NCBI GenBank assembly: GCA_023014365.1
Contig: JAEBUN010000014.1
Coordinates: 1,116,001 to 1,180,000, forward strand
DNA length: 64,000 bases
DNA from: Lepiota brunneoincarnata
Lineage: Eukaryota > Basidiomycota > Agaricomycetes > Agaricales > Agaricaceae
Reading direction: 5' to 3'
In this document: positions 53,274-64,000 of the stretch, one piece after another
How positions within the stretch are numbered: the stretch's first letter is position 1
Layout: each line of letters begins with the position of its first letter
Made by a program: the position numbers and the translations under genes
Notes under the pieces: model-generated
Databases searched by the model: none
Told to the model about the DNA's origin: nothing
What the model saw: the letters and a program-made list of their open reading frames with translations, nothing else

Positions 53274-56200
53274 CCTCTCATCTTCTAGCGTAGTTCTCAT
53301 CTCTGCTTCCGTAGATACTCATTCTTCTCCCTTCGCGACGTATTCTAGTAGTCATAGCTAATTGTCTTCTAGGTAGTATAAAGCTCAGGTGCTCGTGCAT
53401 CTGAGGTAGTTAGTTCTCGGGACCCGCTTTTCGTCTCGATCCCTTTCTTCCGCTCTTTCGTATCTCGAACCTACTGTCTTTACTCATCTAATCATCACAC
53501 TCGTTTGTCTTCCTTTGCTCCTGACGGACTTGAGCCCTGGCGACCGTTCCGTCGGTCCCACTTGTCTTTATTTTATCTTAGTCGCGAATGCGACTCGTTG
53601 ATCTTCACTCGATTTGTTGCGGTGTCAGGTTTGTTTGTTTGTTTAGCTTCCAAGCCGGAGGGCTTGAAGCGCACGCGAGCTTGCCCCCAGTGACTTTCGC
53701 ACAATGCCATATCCCATAGAGGCTCCCAACACTATTGAGATTCCTCTCTGTGTTTACAGGTTGCTAGACTATCAATCCTCCATACAATCATCAAAGACAT
53801 CAGGAAGACCGCCTAAGGCCAAAATGGAGGCAACCGGCCGTCTCTAGGCCGGAGCTATTGTAAACCAAATCAAGTACAAAGCAGGGACAAGCCACGCCTT
53901 CGGTCACTTCGGCGAGAATTAGTGTGACGCAGTGGTGACATCAGGTTAGATCTCTGCTCTGTCTGTTCCGGCCGCATCCGGTGCCTGAGCAGAAGGACGA
54001 TGTATAGGAGTCACAAACACATATCAAGATGCCAGATTCAACGGTCGTATACCACGCAATATCTAGCATCCTTTTCAAAACCCACCCACACACACCCTTT
54101 TTACGTCCTTATTTCCCCAGACTCGATACAGGTGCAGTTGAGAGGTGCACGGTTCCGGGTCCCCCCCCCCCCCCGCGCAAAGGGGATGCAGAGGTTGATT
54201 TCTCCATTCCACCAGTCTCTCGGTAGATAGTGCACACAGTTCTCCTCCCACCGCGCCACAGAGGCTTCCGAAGACGGTGGTTCAACAATTTCTGGGAACG
54301 GCCTGAACGTGAATGGTGCATCCACCCTGTACCGATCAAGGACTGCGAGGTGGTTGTGCCCCCTCTAGGAGTCATCACGAAGTGGTTCAACAGATGCTAC
54401 GAGGCAAGGACGGAAGTCATTGGCCAATTTTTGGACTGGACACGTTTGGCATTATGTCAAGAAAGTAATAGACTTGCTTACGAGCCTCAATACTGGGCAT
54501 GTGCCCACGAAGACAGATTGGCTTCCGTAGGGAACTCCGGCAACCACTGTTGGCCATTTTCGAGACTGGTAATGTCGGTGAGTATTGACCCAGCACTGGA
54601 TGGTCAATGTGGCTCAAATCAGTGATAAGATGCGTTGTGTCAAAGAGATTACGAGGGAGAGAGGAGGTACGGTTGGCGCCCACTAACCCGTCGGTGTCTC
54701 TTCTCTGCCTCACCATTGGGGTCTTCGAGGCTTTCATCAAGCTCGTAACCCTCACACCAACCTACCCAGTACCGAGCTCCATCACTGGTCTAATCCCCTC
54801 TATTAGATTTTTGATTTGTCGAGAACCTCGCAGCGTACGAAGAAAACTTTCCTGCTGCTTTTGCCTCTGTTCGTTTCTCTTCTTCCCTTTCGTCGCACTA
54901 TCTTTCACCCTCAGTGTTGCACAGCTCGCAACTAAATTTCGAAATTATCACCAACGCCATCCCGAGCCTAGAGTGGTACCCATTCGTCTCTCGGCGCTCG
55001 TAGGCTACTGGACGTTGCTGTCAATCCTTCTCCGCGGTGGCAGGGTAAACATCACCGGGATGACGGACTTGAGGCATCTCCGACTTGGGTGGAAGGCCTA
55101 CCACTGGAAGGGGTGGTTGGCTACTGGAGGTCCAGGAAGCGAATGCAAGCGGATGCCGTCCATCGCAGGCACGTCTGTGGCCGTGCACAGTTTCATATTC
55201 TTTGATCCACTTCTGCGGTCGCCGGTCACTTTACTCCATCTGAAGTTCTCATCAAACATCAACGTATGTACACCCACTCGACTGCTTCTCAGAAAATTCC
55301 CAGAGACCAGGAGACGATCTGGACGAGATCCTGAGCTTGTAGGAGAATAGGGGCAGGAACGATATGGGGGGCAACAGTAACTAGCACCCCTTCACCAAGA
55401 GAGCCGTATCACACCAATAATACAACGCAATCAATGTTAGTCACAGATGATGAGAGTGGCGGGGGCGAAGGATGAATGTGAAACGGTGTTTGAGTTCACA
55501 CCCTTGATGAGAAGTGGGTAAAACAGCAGGGACATGGGGGCTCCACCTAAATAAGAGAGCAGTAGATGCAGCCAACCGGAACCGTATTGAGCAATCATCC
55601 ACGCCTCAGCACACATTTCTTATTAGATACCAACGAAATTCTGATTGGGTGTTCTAGTTACCGAAACTCTGACGAGCCTGGGCGGCATCGCCTCTTTATC
55701 CATTTCTAAGTGGATAGACACCACTCAAGTTCCTGCAGCCCAGAGAGCGCCCGTTCTTCCGCCTCTGTGCTGTGAGGGGGTCCAGATAAAATAGGTGTTT
55801 TATAAGCGAGTTTAATAAGTTGAATTGAAGAGAGCATAAGCAATACTCGACGAAGCTCGGTACTAGATAGGCTGGGAACAGGGTAACAGGGGTCTCAGTG
55901 TCTTGCCAGGTGCTCAGCTTTTCCTTTGCCTTCAGCCTTCAACCGCTCTTCGGCCTACTTTTCCTTGCCGGGTTTATATCCCCTACTTTCCCCCCCACCG
56001 GATTGCTTGTATACAGGGTCTCTTATTATTCCTTCAAATATTCAAGTGTTGATATCAGACGCCGCATTTGTTGCCGTGCAAATCCAAAAGTCTGCCTACC
56101 TTTTGGCTTTTCAGCTCTGTTATCACCTCGTTGCATCTGTGCTGGTAAAAGGAATCACCATCACCACTCCCCCATTCGTTTCGGACTCCGCCCTGCTGGG

Positions 56201-56480
56201 TCTGGTCCAACAAGGCTACTTGCAAGTTTTGTTCCTGAATGCACGATGAATTGCCAGTCCAGTCTTGCCAGACAATTGACCTCAGCCAATGTGGATTGTC
56301 CTGTATAACATGTGTACTAGAAATAACTTGACTGATTTAGCCCACGCAAATAGGGTTCTTGCCTGGACTCATTCCTGTTGTGGTCTAATTTTGGCTTCAG
56401 TCGAGTGGGAAAGTACGACCAATATTCCCAGACCCAACAGCACTACGCCAGGCCCACCTAGCCAGTTTCTCTCACACTGA
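53274..56480. other. Stretch with no confidently assigned gene
   Basis: The longest frame (plus, 54607-55350, 247 codons) and the frame 54230-54625 show no domain. A run of 14 C lies near 54165. The segment 54480-54600 is related to 52630-52760, and 55755-55880 to 52165-52310, so this interval contains duplicated and decayed DNA. The last 60 bp before 56480 correspond to the region just upstream of the TPR-CHAT leader intron. Confidence 0.4.
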
Positions 56481-56540
56481 GTAAGTACATGTTTATTCCT
56501 ACCTTTACCCCTGGCTAATTGTGTGCCTAGTTGTATTGTC

Positions 56541-56942
56541 TATTGGTAGACGTACTCAGCGTCACGCTCGTTTCGCGAACCGCTAAATATATTTTCGTAC
56601 CTATTGGTAGACGTACTGTAGTAGGTTTAGTGAGGCTAGTTTTTCTAGCTAGTGTAAACTACTCACCTCAGCGTCACGCTCGTTTCGCGAACCGCTGAGG
56701 TGTGTTGGTAAGCTAATTCTTTTTTATACATTGAGGACAAGAACTGTATAGTTGTAAAAAACGGAACACCGGCACACAGAATATGAAATAAGTGTGTGTG
56801 CCGGTGTGTGTGCAGAGCGACTCTGCTTTTGTTTAGTCCGAAAACGGAAGTGACCGAAGTCACTGTGTCTCGCCGACACTGCGTCTCGCCGACACTGCGT
56901 CTCGCCGACACTGCGTCTCGCCGACACTGCGTCTCACCAACA
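56541..56942 (-). repeat. Copia 3' LTR, 402 bp, with expanded 16-bp repeat
   Basis: Contains TGCGTCTCGCCGACAC repeated; three more copies than in the 5' LTR account exactly for the 48-bp length difference. Also has two copies of CAGCGTCACGCTCGTTTCGC with following bases and of TATTGGTAGACGTACT, and a CCGGCACACA/TGTGTGCCGG hairpin. Confidence 0.88.
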
Positions 56943-56981
56943 CTCCCCCAGGCGCAGCATACAGCGAGAGAGCCGGTCTCC

Positions 56982-59900
56982 TTAGTTCTCCTCATCCTCC
57001 TGAGCTTCCTCTCGATCCTCTATCAATCCCATACTCCTGGCATGTCGTCTCGTTGCGTCTCGTGGCAGGGCTTTAGTTAACAAGTCAGCAATATTGTTGT
57101 CACCAGGGATATATGTCGGTCGAAACTCCCCCTCGTCTGCCTTCTCCTTCACAAAGTGATATCGGACTGAGATGTGTTTTGTCCGTTTGTGGCCTCGGTA
57201 AGTCTTCGTAAGGTCAATCGCGCCATTATTGTCAATGTTAATGTTGACCAGACGCTTTTGTGGCAGTGCGATCTCATCAAAGAAATCCGAGAGCCACATT
57301 GCCTGTTGAACCGCACGTGAAACGGCCATGTACTCAGCTTCGGTGGTTGACGTGGCCACTGACTCTTGTCGTTTGGTCATCCATGACACGGGTCCTCCCC
57401 CTACGAAAAATACGTGTCCTTCGGTAGATCGCCTCGTATCCCTGTCACCGGCAAAATCAGAGTCAACGTATCCAATCGGTTGTAGGCTGGCTCCTCGATG
57501 GTAAGTTATTGCGTAGTCCAGCGTCCCCTTCACGTATGCGAGGGCATGCTTCATTGCCTCCCAGTGTGCCCTCCCTGGATTCTGTGCATATCGAGACAGG
57601 AGGTTGACAGTATATGATAGGTCGGGTCGGGTTCCCACTTGGAGCCACATCAGGGATCCTAGAGCCTCTCGATACGGTATGTTTCTCATCTCCTCGATTT
57701 CTTCCTCAGTTGATGGGCAGTCGTCCTTTGATAGCGTGATCCCCATTGGTAATGGGACCGATTTGGCCTTACACCTCGACATGCCAAATTTCTCCAACAC
57801 CCTTTCTGCGTACGCCCGCTGGGATAGTCTGATCCCGCCGCTGGTTTCCTCTACTTTGATACCAAGCATGTGGTCCACCGATTCCATGACCTTCACCTCA
57901 TACTCCTCCCCTAGCTCACGTTTTGCCATCTCTGCCTCTTCTTTAGATGTTGAAACCCCCATGGTGTTATCCGTGTATGTCACGCTGATAGTGTGTCGCC
58001 CATCCTCTCTCTTCCTCGATCGGACTGTTGGTTCGGCACGGGACTGGTGATATCCAAGCGACCTGTAAGTTTTGCCAAGTGTTTTAAACCAGTCATGCGC
58101 TCCCTGCATTGTACCATACAGGGTTTTATTGAGTCGCCACACCTTACCACCTCCCCCCTCACTAAAACCCGCTGGTTGTTCCATGTAAACGTCAAACCCA
58201 ATGTCGCTATTCAGGTACGCCGCCACGAAATCCAGCTGCCATAACACCAGGTTGCGAGAGGCTGACAATGCAATAACAAGGCGGAAGGACTCCAGCCGGG
58301 CCGTGGCTGCATAGGTGTCATCAAAATCAACCCCCTGAACTTGTGTGAAGCCCTTTGCGACGATCCGTGCCTTCCTCCTCGTCAAGCGTCCATCACCATC
58401 GAATTTCGGGGCAAAAACCCATTTGGATGCAACCACATTCCGTCCCACTGGCCTGTCGACTAAAGTGTACACCCCACGTGCCTTCATCACTCCTATCTCA
58501 TCCATCATAGGGCCCATCCACACTTCCGGCTCCTCCATCGCTTCACGGAAATTCTGAGGCACCCTGACCCCCCCCATAAAGGCTGCAAAAGCACCTGGTA
58601 TCTCGCCCTCGCGAGCCAAGTACTCCTGAGACTCGATCATACGCCTTGATGGCCGTGTTCCACGAAGTGAGCGGCGTGGAGCTGGAGGGGCTACCTGGGC
58701 CACTCCCCCAGCCTCGGCACTCACCAACTCATCCCCTGTCACCAACTGCGTTACCTCCTCTTCAGAGGACATGCTGCCATCAGGGGTAGTATCCACGGCA
58801 TGTGCACCATCATTAGTCCTGGGTGTTCGTTCATCCAGTGCCTCTGTCGGCAAGGGGTCCTCATCCTCCCCCCACTCCATACGTCGGGGGCCTCTTGTGA
58901 AATTTGTCGAGCCCTCATCAAAGGTGACGTTCCGCCCACTATATACAGAGCCAGATGCACGGTCAAGTAACTTGTAGCTCCCCCGTCCGAAGTATCCAAT
59001 CAACACCAGTCGGGTTGCTCTAGGGGCCAGTTTCGAGTTATTCAGCTCAATGGGTATGTTTGCGTAGGCTGTAGCACCAAACGGTCAGAGGTGAGTGACA
59101 TCCTGCCGCTTCCCAAACCAGAGCTCAGCAGGAACAATATCAGGGTGTCTCCTGGAAGGAATGAGATTTTGGACGTAGACTGTAGTACGGATAGCTTCAG
59201 GCCAGTATTTTGCAGGTAGTCCAGACTTGACGAGCATGGATCTTGCTGAGTCCAGAATAGTACGCATGCTCCTTTCTGCTGCACCGTTCTGCTGATGTGC
59301 ATATGCCATAGTGAATTCCATCCTTATCCCAGCGCTCCGGGTATAGTCCTCCCACAGTTTGTTGTTCCACTCACGTCCCCGATCACATCGTACCACCTTC
59401 AGCTTATGCCCGGTCTGTCTCTCTGCCTCTGCATGGAAAGACCTGAAGACGTTCAAAGTACTCTCTGCTGACTTTTCGGCCAGGAACTCGACTGTACGAA
59501 ACGAGGATGCGCCATCCATCAAAAGCATGAAATAACGGGAACCTCCAGCAGATCTGGTTGGGGATGGTCCCCACAAGTCTACATGTATGCGCTCCAGCAA
59601 CCCCGATTCGTGTGTGACCTCTTCGTCATAAGGTTTCGCATGCGATTTACCGAAAATACAGTCTTCACAGGTACCATCCATCTCAAGCTGGCCAAGTATA
59701 ACCAAACCGTCGACGAGTTTCTTCTGTGCCATGTTCCGTAGGGAGCTAACTCCAACATGGCCCATCCGTCTGTGCCACACATCAAAACTGACTGGCTTGT
59801 TCCTCGACCTAGCTACCAGTGCCTGTGGGGGCTCAACCACATCCACAATGTATAGTCCACCCCTCAGCTCTCCCCGTACTGCAAGTCTCCCATCCCCGAA

Positions 59901-61253
59901 GTAGAGCTCTACACTCTCAGGTCCAAAAGTAGCAAATAGTCCACGTGTGCAGATTTGTGGGATTGAGATCAGGTTGGAGCGTAAAGTGGGTGTGTGTAAC
60001 ACGTTGCGTAATGTGAGGTCAATCATCCTTCCCTCAGCTGTAACAATCATCCTAACCGTTCCACTCCCCACGACAGGAAAACTTGCGTCCTTATCAGCGG
60101 CACCTCCAAAGTATGGGTGTTCAAACTCGTTGTACTCAATGAAGTCCTCCCTCTGGACAAAACAATGGTCTGTTGCTCCTGAATCAATCACGGTAGGGAC
60201 TGTCTCAAAGTCCTTTTGATCGCGCATCACCTCAGTCATGAGAATGACCACATCCTTGGGTGTGTGAACCGGTACTTCATTGTTTGGTTTGTTGGTTGTA
60301 GTGTGAAACGATCGTGGTTGTTGGGTTGGTTGACTGGGGGGTAATTGATTAACACGGGGTTGTTGGTTTGTGGTCTGGCCCTGGATCCTACGACGTCCAA
60401 AATTTGCAGGAAATTGCCCAGGTTTCCCACCACCTGGCCAATAGCAGTCATCAATTGTATGCCCAATCCGGCGGCAGTTGGGGTTGGTACAGACAAGGTT
60501 TTGTCGGTTACGTGGGGTGTTGGTTTGGAGCGCTGTGGGTGAGTTGGTGCTGTGGTGTGGTTTATCACGACTAATCCTGGCCCAGTGCGTGTTTAACCTG
60601 GCAATCGCTTCGACAGATGATGTAGTGGTGTACAGTGTAGCTACCACTGGGTCCCAGGATCGTGGTAATGAACCAAGTATGATGGATCGGAAAGCGGTAT
60701 CAGTGATGTTACCACCCATTGCATTCACATTTTGCCAGAATGTTCGTAAAAGAGCGATATGGTTTGGGAAATTATCCCCGTCCCGGTAACGTAAGTTTCG
60801 TAGCTCTTCTTCCGCATGTAGTAACGATAGCTCAGATGTTTTGTCGTACAGATCAACAAGGGATTTCCAGGCTTCAGCTGCGCTCCCTGTGATGTTGGCA
60901 CCCATACCGATAGGATTGCGGATATTGTAGAGCAGAAGGCCTTTGGTCCATGCATTTCGAGTCTTCCACTCACTAGCCATTGGGGTAGTTGAGTCCCAGG
61001 GGGTGTCTGCTGTTACGGGTGTTGTTGGTTGGATTATGGGGGCTATGGCTGGATTTGGAGTACCCGTAGTAGTAGGTGGGGTTACTATAACTGTGGGGGT
61101 CGTAGTGGTAGTTGGGTTGATGATCGACCCAGTGAGGTATCCCATCACGCCCTGAACCTCGGCTGCGATTATGATCATGTTTTTCCAGGAAATCCAGTTT
61201 GATCCATCGAATTTGTCCCCCTCAGAGAAAGTTGGTGGTCTGGACTTTGTCAT
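56982..61253 (-). pseudogene. Copia gag-pol polyprotein with one stop
   Basis: One frame of 1423 codons from ATG 61253 to the stop at 56982, broken once by TGA at 59087-59085 where the neighbouring motif (VTHL-PFGATAYAN) implies CGA. Order: gag (FDGSNWISWKNMII), zinc knuckle CTNPNCRRIGHTIDDC, protease (VIDSGATDHCF), integrase (WHRRMGHVGVSSLRN, CEDCIFGKSHAKPY, DLWGPSP, HQQNGAAERSMRTI), RT (WQLDFVAAYLNSDI) and RNase H (GYVDSDFAGDRDTRRST, SVATSTTEAEYMA, KHISVRYHFVKEK). The order integrase before RT defines copia. RT reads TYTDNTMG where YxDD is expected, so the second Asp is Asn. Hence recent but inactive. Confidence 0.92.
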
Positions 61254-61389
61254 CTTTTATGTCTGTGAGGCGTATATGTGTTCCCCAAGTGTGAGTGTGT
61301 TTTATGTAGTCGGATGTGTTTTGTTCAGTAATGTGATGTGTTCGTGGTAAGGATAGTGTGGTTCAATATAAAGTTAGTTGTGTCTTTCG

Positions 61390-61401
61390 GGGCCCATAAC
61401 C
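61390..61401 (-). promoter_or_regulatory. Copia primer-binding site, half-tRNA type
   Basis: Minus strand GGTTATGGGCCC directly after the 5' LTR is complementary to the anticodon stem-loop of initiator tRNA-Met (GGGCCCATAACC), the internal half-tRNA primer known for Drosophila copia and a few fungal elements. Confidence 0.7.
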
Positions 61402-61755
61402 TATTGGTAGACGTACTCAGCGTCACGCTCGTTTCGCGAACCGCTAAATATATTTTCGTACCTATTGGTAGACGTACTGTAGTAGGTTTAGTGAGGCTAG
61501 TTTTTCTAGCTAGTGTAAACTACTCACCTCAGCGTCACGCTCGTTTCGCGAACCGCTGAGGTGTGTTGGTAAGCTAATTCTTTTTTATACATTGAGGACA
61601 AGAACTGTATAGTTGTAAAAAACGGAACACCGGCACACAGAATATGAAATAAGTGTGTGTGCCGGTGTGTGTGCAGAGCGACTCTGCTTTTGTTTAGTCC
61701 GAAAACGGAAGTGACCGAAGTCACTGTGTCTCGCCGACACTGCGTCTCACCAACA
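61402..61755 (-). repeat. Copia 5' LTR, 354 bp
   Basis: Same sequence as the left LTR except that it has fewer 16-bp units; target duplication TTGTC follows. Confidence 0.88.
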
Positions 61756-61968
61756 TTGTCTGCCTCACCTACGTAAAGCAATATTATCCCTAGCTTTGGT
61801 CCGAATCATTTGCCCACCTGGACAGTGATTAGATGGCAATGGGGAACAGCATTTCTGCATCTCAGAAAAATCGGCACCACAACCTCGCGGCTTCCTTCTA
61901 CAGTCACTCTCAACAGTCAGGACCACTCAATGACACTGAGGAGGCAATCAAGAACCAACGGCAACTGG

Positions 61969-63085
61969 CATACGGATGAAATATTTCCGAAACATGGTGG
62001 TTGCGAGGGGACAAATGTGGTTTATTCGATGTTTGCGTATACACCTAATAGAAAGGCGCGCAGAGTGGTGAACACAAGTCCCAGAAGGATGATGCGGACG
62101 AGCACATAGAATATAACCACCAAGCAAGGTCGGCACGATGATAAGGTAAAACACTCCGCGGGCAAACCGGACTACCAGTTGTCACGCCCACCCAGCCTCA
62201 TGAGAAGACTGAGGAGCTCGGGACCTCGAAAATCCCTATAAAGGTCGGGGCCAATTTTTGGCGGTTTTATCCCACTTTCCTCCGACCTCTACTGACTTTG
62301 ACAAATTTATCCGGATCCTGCCTCTGGCCTCAAATCGCGACAAACAATGGTTTTCGGGCATTTCTTGATTTTTACCCCTCCAGTTCCCAGCTCCTCAAGG
62401 ATACTCTAAAGCCACTAGGACAGCTATGGCTTTGTAGAAACTGGCACCGTACTACAGGAGATGTATAAGTCGGTTCTGGACCGGGGTTATCACTACCACT
62501 GCCTTGCAGCATGCTGCAATTGACCTTTGCCACTCGTCTGAGATTACATAGACAGCCTCTCATCTAGAAATGGCTGTGAAGCCTTGTGGATGCAATTAGA
62601 GACTGCAACATGAATCTGGAAATTTATAGAAATATCTGAATACTAAATCTTCCTCTGGAGGGGAACCGGAAGGCTCGTCCCGAAGGAATTCCAATCTGGA
62701 ATGCCTGACTGAGGCCCGCTTTGATCTACCCTTTAAACTTCTCACTCAGTGCGATTTCGCAAACAAATCGCTTTTTTCTGGGAGTACGCACGCTGAATAA
62801 ATCAGGAATCATGCGCTCTCTACAGCTTGTGCAGTGCCCAGACTCCAAATCAAGTTAGCACACACGCCTTCTATTGGATATGAATAGATAATCAATGATA
62901 CGCCAGGGCTGAGGCGAAGCCAAGTGACATTCATCCCCACTTGCTTGCCGTGGGAGCTTCTAGTCTAATCAGGAGAGAACTGGGAAGGTATCAGTTAAGT
63001 ATCGTTCGAACGTTTAACTTCCCCAAATCCTTTGGCGGATAGTTTTCCCTTTTCAACACACCAGAACTTCGCAGAGTTGGGAAAC
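61969..63085. other. Spacer between E_TPR and gene F
   Basis: No gene recognised. A minus-strand frame 62154-61948 is hydrophobic at its start but short. A hairpin with a T run lies at 62751-62777. Confidence 0.4.
62751..62777 (+). repeat. Short hairpin followed by six T
   Basis: GCGATTT-CGCAAAC-AAATCGC then TTTTTT. The form resembles an intrinsic or Pol III terminator, but no Pol III promoter boxes were found upstream. Confidence 0.3.
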
Positions 63086-64000
63086 ATGCCACTCGACGAA
63101 ATTCCAGAGGTCCCTCCATCTCCAAGGCAATATTCCATTAACCTGTATTCCCTCCCTGAGGTCCTATACTCAGTACACGATCGCGAGCACGTCACCGAGG
63201 GCATTGGCACAGAAGGGGCTCTTCCCATACTTGTGAGTATTCGCGGCCTCCATGATTGTTTGTGGTCACTTAATAAGTGGCGTAGGACGAGTCTCAACGC
63301 TCGCTAGGTATGAGCCCTGGTGTGGATGTCAGTCCTATCCCCGAATGCAGCCCCATACCTACGCGCCATGAGGTGGTTCTGTATTCGTTTAGTGACTTGT
63401 CAAGGCCCGTCCCAGAGATGGATGCCGGCTCTCAGCGTGTGGAGGTTATGCTCAAATCTGAAGAGACCAACGACCAAACACTGGTGCCCGCCGATGAGGC
63501 AGAACCCGACGAAACGGTCGGGAATCGGGGACGGGCAACATCGCTCGCTCAGGATGTACGCCCTGATAAGTTGACACAACTCATCGACCTTGCGAATTTT
63601 TTCCAGAGTCGGTTTGAGCGCACAGGGATGCTGAGTGACCTCGAGGAGGCGATCAAAAATCGACGACAGGCCCTGCTACTCATCCCAGATGACCACCCTG
63701 TTAAACCGAGGTGGCTCGACAACCTTGGAACTTGCTTCCACAGCCGTTTTGAGCATACAGGGATGCTCAGTGACCTTGAAGAGGCGATCGAGGATCAACG
63801 GCAGGCACTGTCCCTCACTCCTGACGACCACCCTAGTAAACCGAGGTTGCTCAACAGCCTCGGGAACTCCTTCCACAGTCGGTTTCGGCGCACAGGGATG
63901 ACGAGGGACCTTGAGGAGGCAATCGAGAATCAACGGCAGGCGGTGTTGCTCACCCCAGATGATCACCCTGCAAAACCGGAGAGACTCGATAGTCTAGGGA
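63086..64000 (+). CDS. TPR-repeat protein F, N-terminal part (continues beyond window)
   Basis: Exon 1 63086-63232 (49 codons, MPLDEIPEVPPSPRQYSI), intron 63233-63285 (GTGAGT...GCGTAG, 53 nt, phase 0), exon 2 from 63286 open to the end of the window. A Pro/Glu-rich leader of about 155 residues precedes three 45-residue TPR units (FERTGMLSDLEEAIKNRRQ, FEHTGMLSDLEEAIEDQRQ, FRRTGMTRDLEEAIENQRQ). The repeats are of the same type as in gene C but the N-terminus is unrelated and lacks the MGNxxS motif, so F is a separate subfamily. Whether a CHAT domain follows cannot be seen. The frame is undamaged. Confidence 0.8.

Larger units (their letters stand above)
56541..61755 (-). mobile_element. Ty1/copia retrotransposon, almost complete
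   Basis: 5215 bp with LTRs of 402 bp (56541-56942) and 354 bp (61402-61755) and a perfect target duplication TTGTC at 56536-56540 and 61756-61760. On the minus strand each LTR begins TGTTGG and ends CCAATA. A polypurine tract (GGGGGAG, minus strand 56949-56943) and a primer-binding site (61401-61390) are in place. One gag-pol frame is interrupted by a single TGA. The insertion site is the transcribed leader of E_TPR. Confidence 0.93.
56481..61968 (+). pseudogene. TPR-CHAT gene fragment E_TPR: leader and first codons, split by copia
   Basis: The leader intron 56481-56530 (GTAAGTACATG...GTGCCTAG, 50 nt) is followed ten bases later by the copia element (56541-61755). After it, leader sequence resumes (AATATTATCCCTAGC) and an ATG at 61839 opens MGNSISASQKN, then half a TPR unit (SGPLNDTEEAIKNQRQLA). 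At about 61968 homology ends abruptly and a stop follows. So this is a fifth TPR-CHAT copy, on the plus strand, truncated within its first repeat. Confidence 0.7.

Noticed and set aside
54607..55350. Plus-strand frame of 247 codons as a gene
   Set aside because: Composition changes along the frame, no domain is recognisable, and the first part overlaps a duplicated segment; chance is as likely.
61200..61260. Copia ORF as a host gene
   Set aside because: It lies between paired LTRs with a target duplication and has the full copia domain order.
62751..62777. Bacterial-type terminator
   Set aside because: The surroundings are fungal and there is no transcript for it to end; recorded only as a hairpin.

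Overview
The window comes from a basidiomycete, very probably an Agaricomycete. Host genes carry many short (47-71 nt) GT-AG introns. There are Ty3/gypsy chromoviruses and a Ty1/copia element typical of these fungi, a DUF6533-like membrane protein, and an expanded family of proteins with tetratricopeptide (TPR) repeats and a CHAT protease domain. No prokaryotic or organellar signal is visible. About half of the window is transposable element, and most relics decay by C:G to T:A transitions.

Left third (1-22 kb). After a partial host membrane-protein gene (3-971) comes a nested transposon stack. A truncated LTR of family S (2208-2754) abuts the LTR of a gypsy element of family H (H1, minus strand, 2755-21822). 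H1 carries, between pol and its LTR and in the opposite direction, a three-exon gene with its own TATA box. That gene is split by two further gypsy elements of family E: E1 (3691-11022, target duplication GGCAG) and E2 (11286-19441, duplication ACAAG/ACGAG). The E elements have gag, a probable -1 frameshift, chromodomain pol, and a third frame with three zinc knuckles.

Middle (21.8-31 kb). H2 is a second H element in the opposite orientation (21823-30983, 661-bp LTRs). It has the same architecture, including the antisense gene, so the gene belongs to the element family. Spliced, it encodes a charged coiled coil, an acidic stretch, a fungal Zn2Cys6-type cluster completed across intron 1, and a second coiled coil. 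Both E and H show the self-priming signature of Tf1/sushi elements.

Right half (31-64 kb). A cluster of TPR-CHAT genes holds one intact gene C (39429-43974, about 1495 residues, 20 repeats of 45 residues, His/Cys dyad present), a decayed copy B split by a solo S LTR, a 5' fragment A, a CHAT remnant D, a 5' fragment E_TPR whose leader is split by a copia element (56541-61755), and the start of a different TPR gene F at the right edge. Four copies start with an MGNxxS-type N-myristoylation motif and share upstream sequence; a 50-nt leader intron is measurable in B, C and E_TPR. The other host genes are a DUF6533-like membrane-protein gene (46739-48532) and a seven-exon zuotin gene (50364-51925). 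Between about 52 and 56.5 kb nothing could be assigned with confidence.
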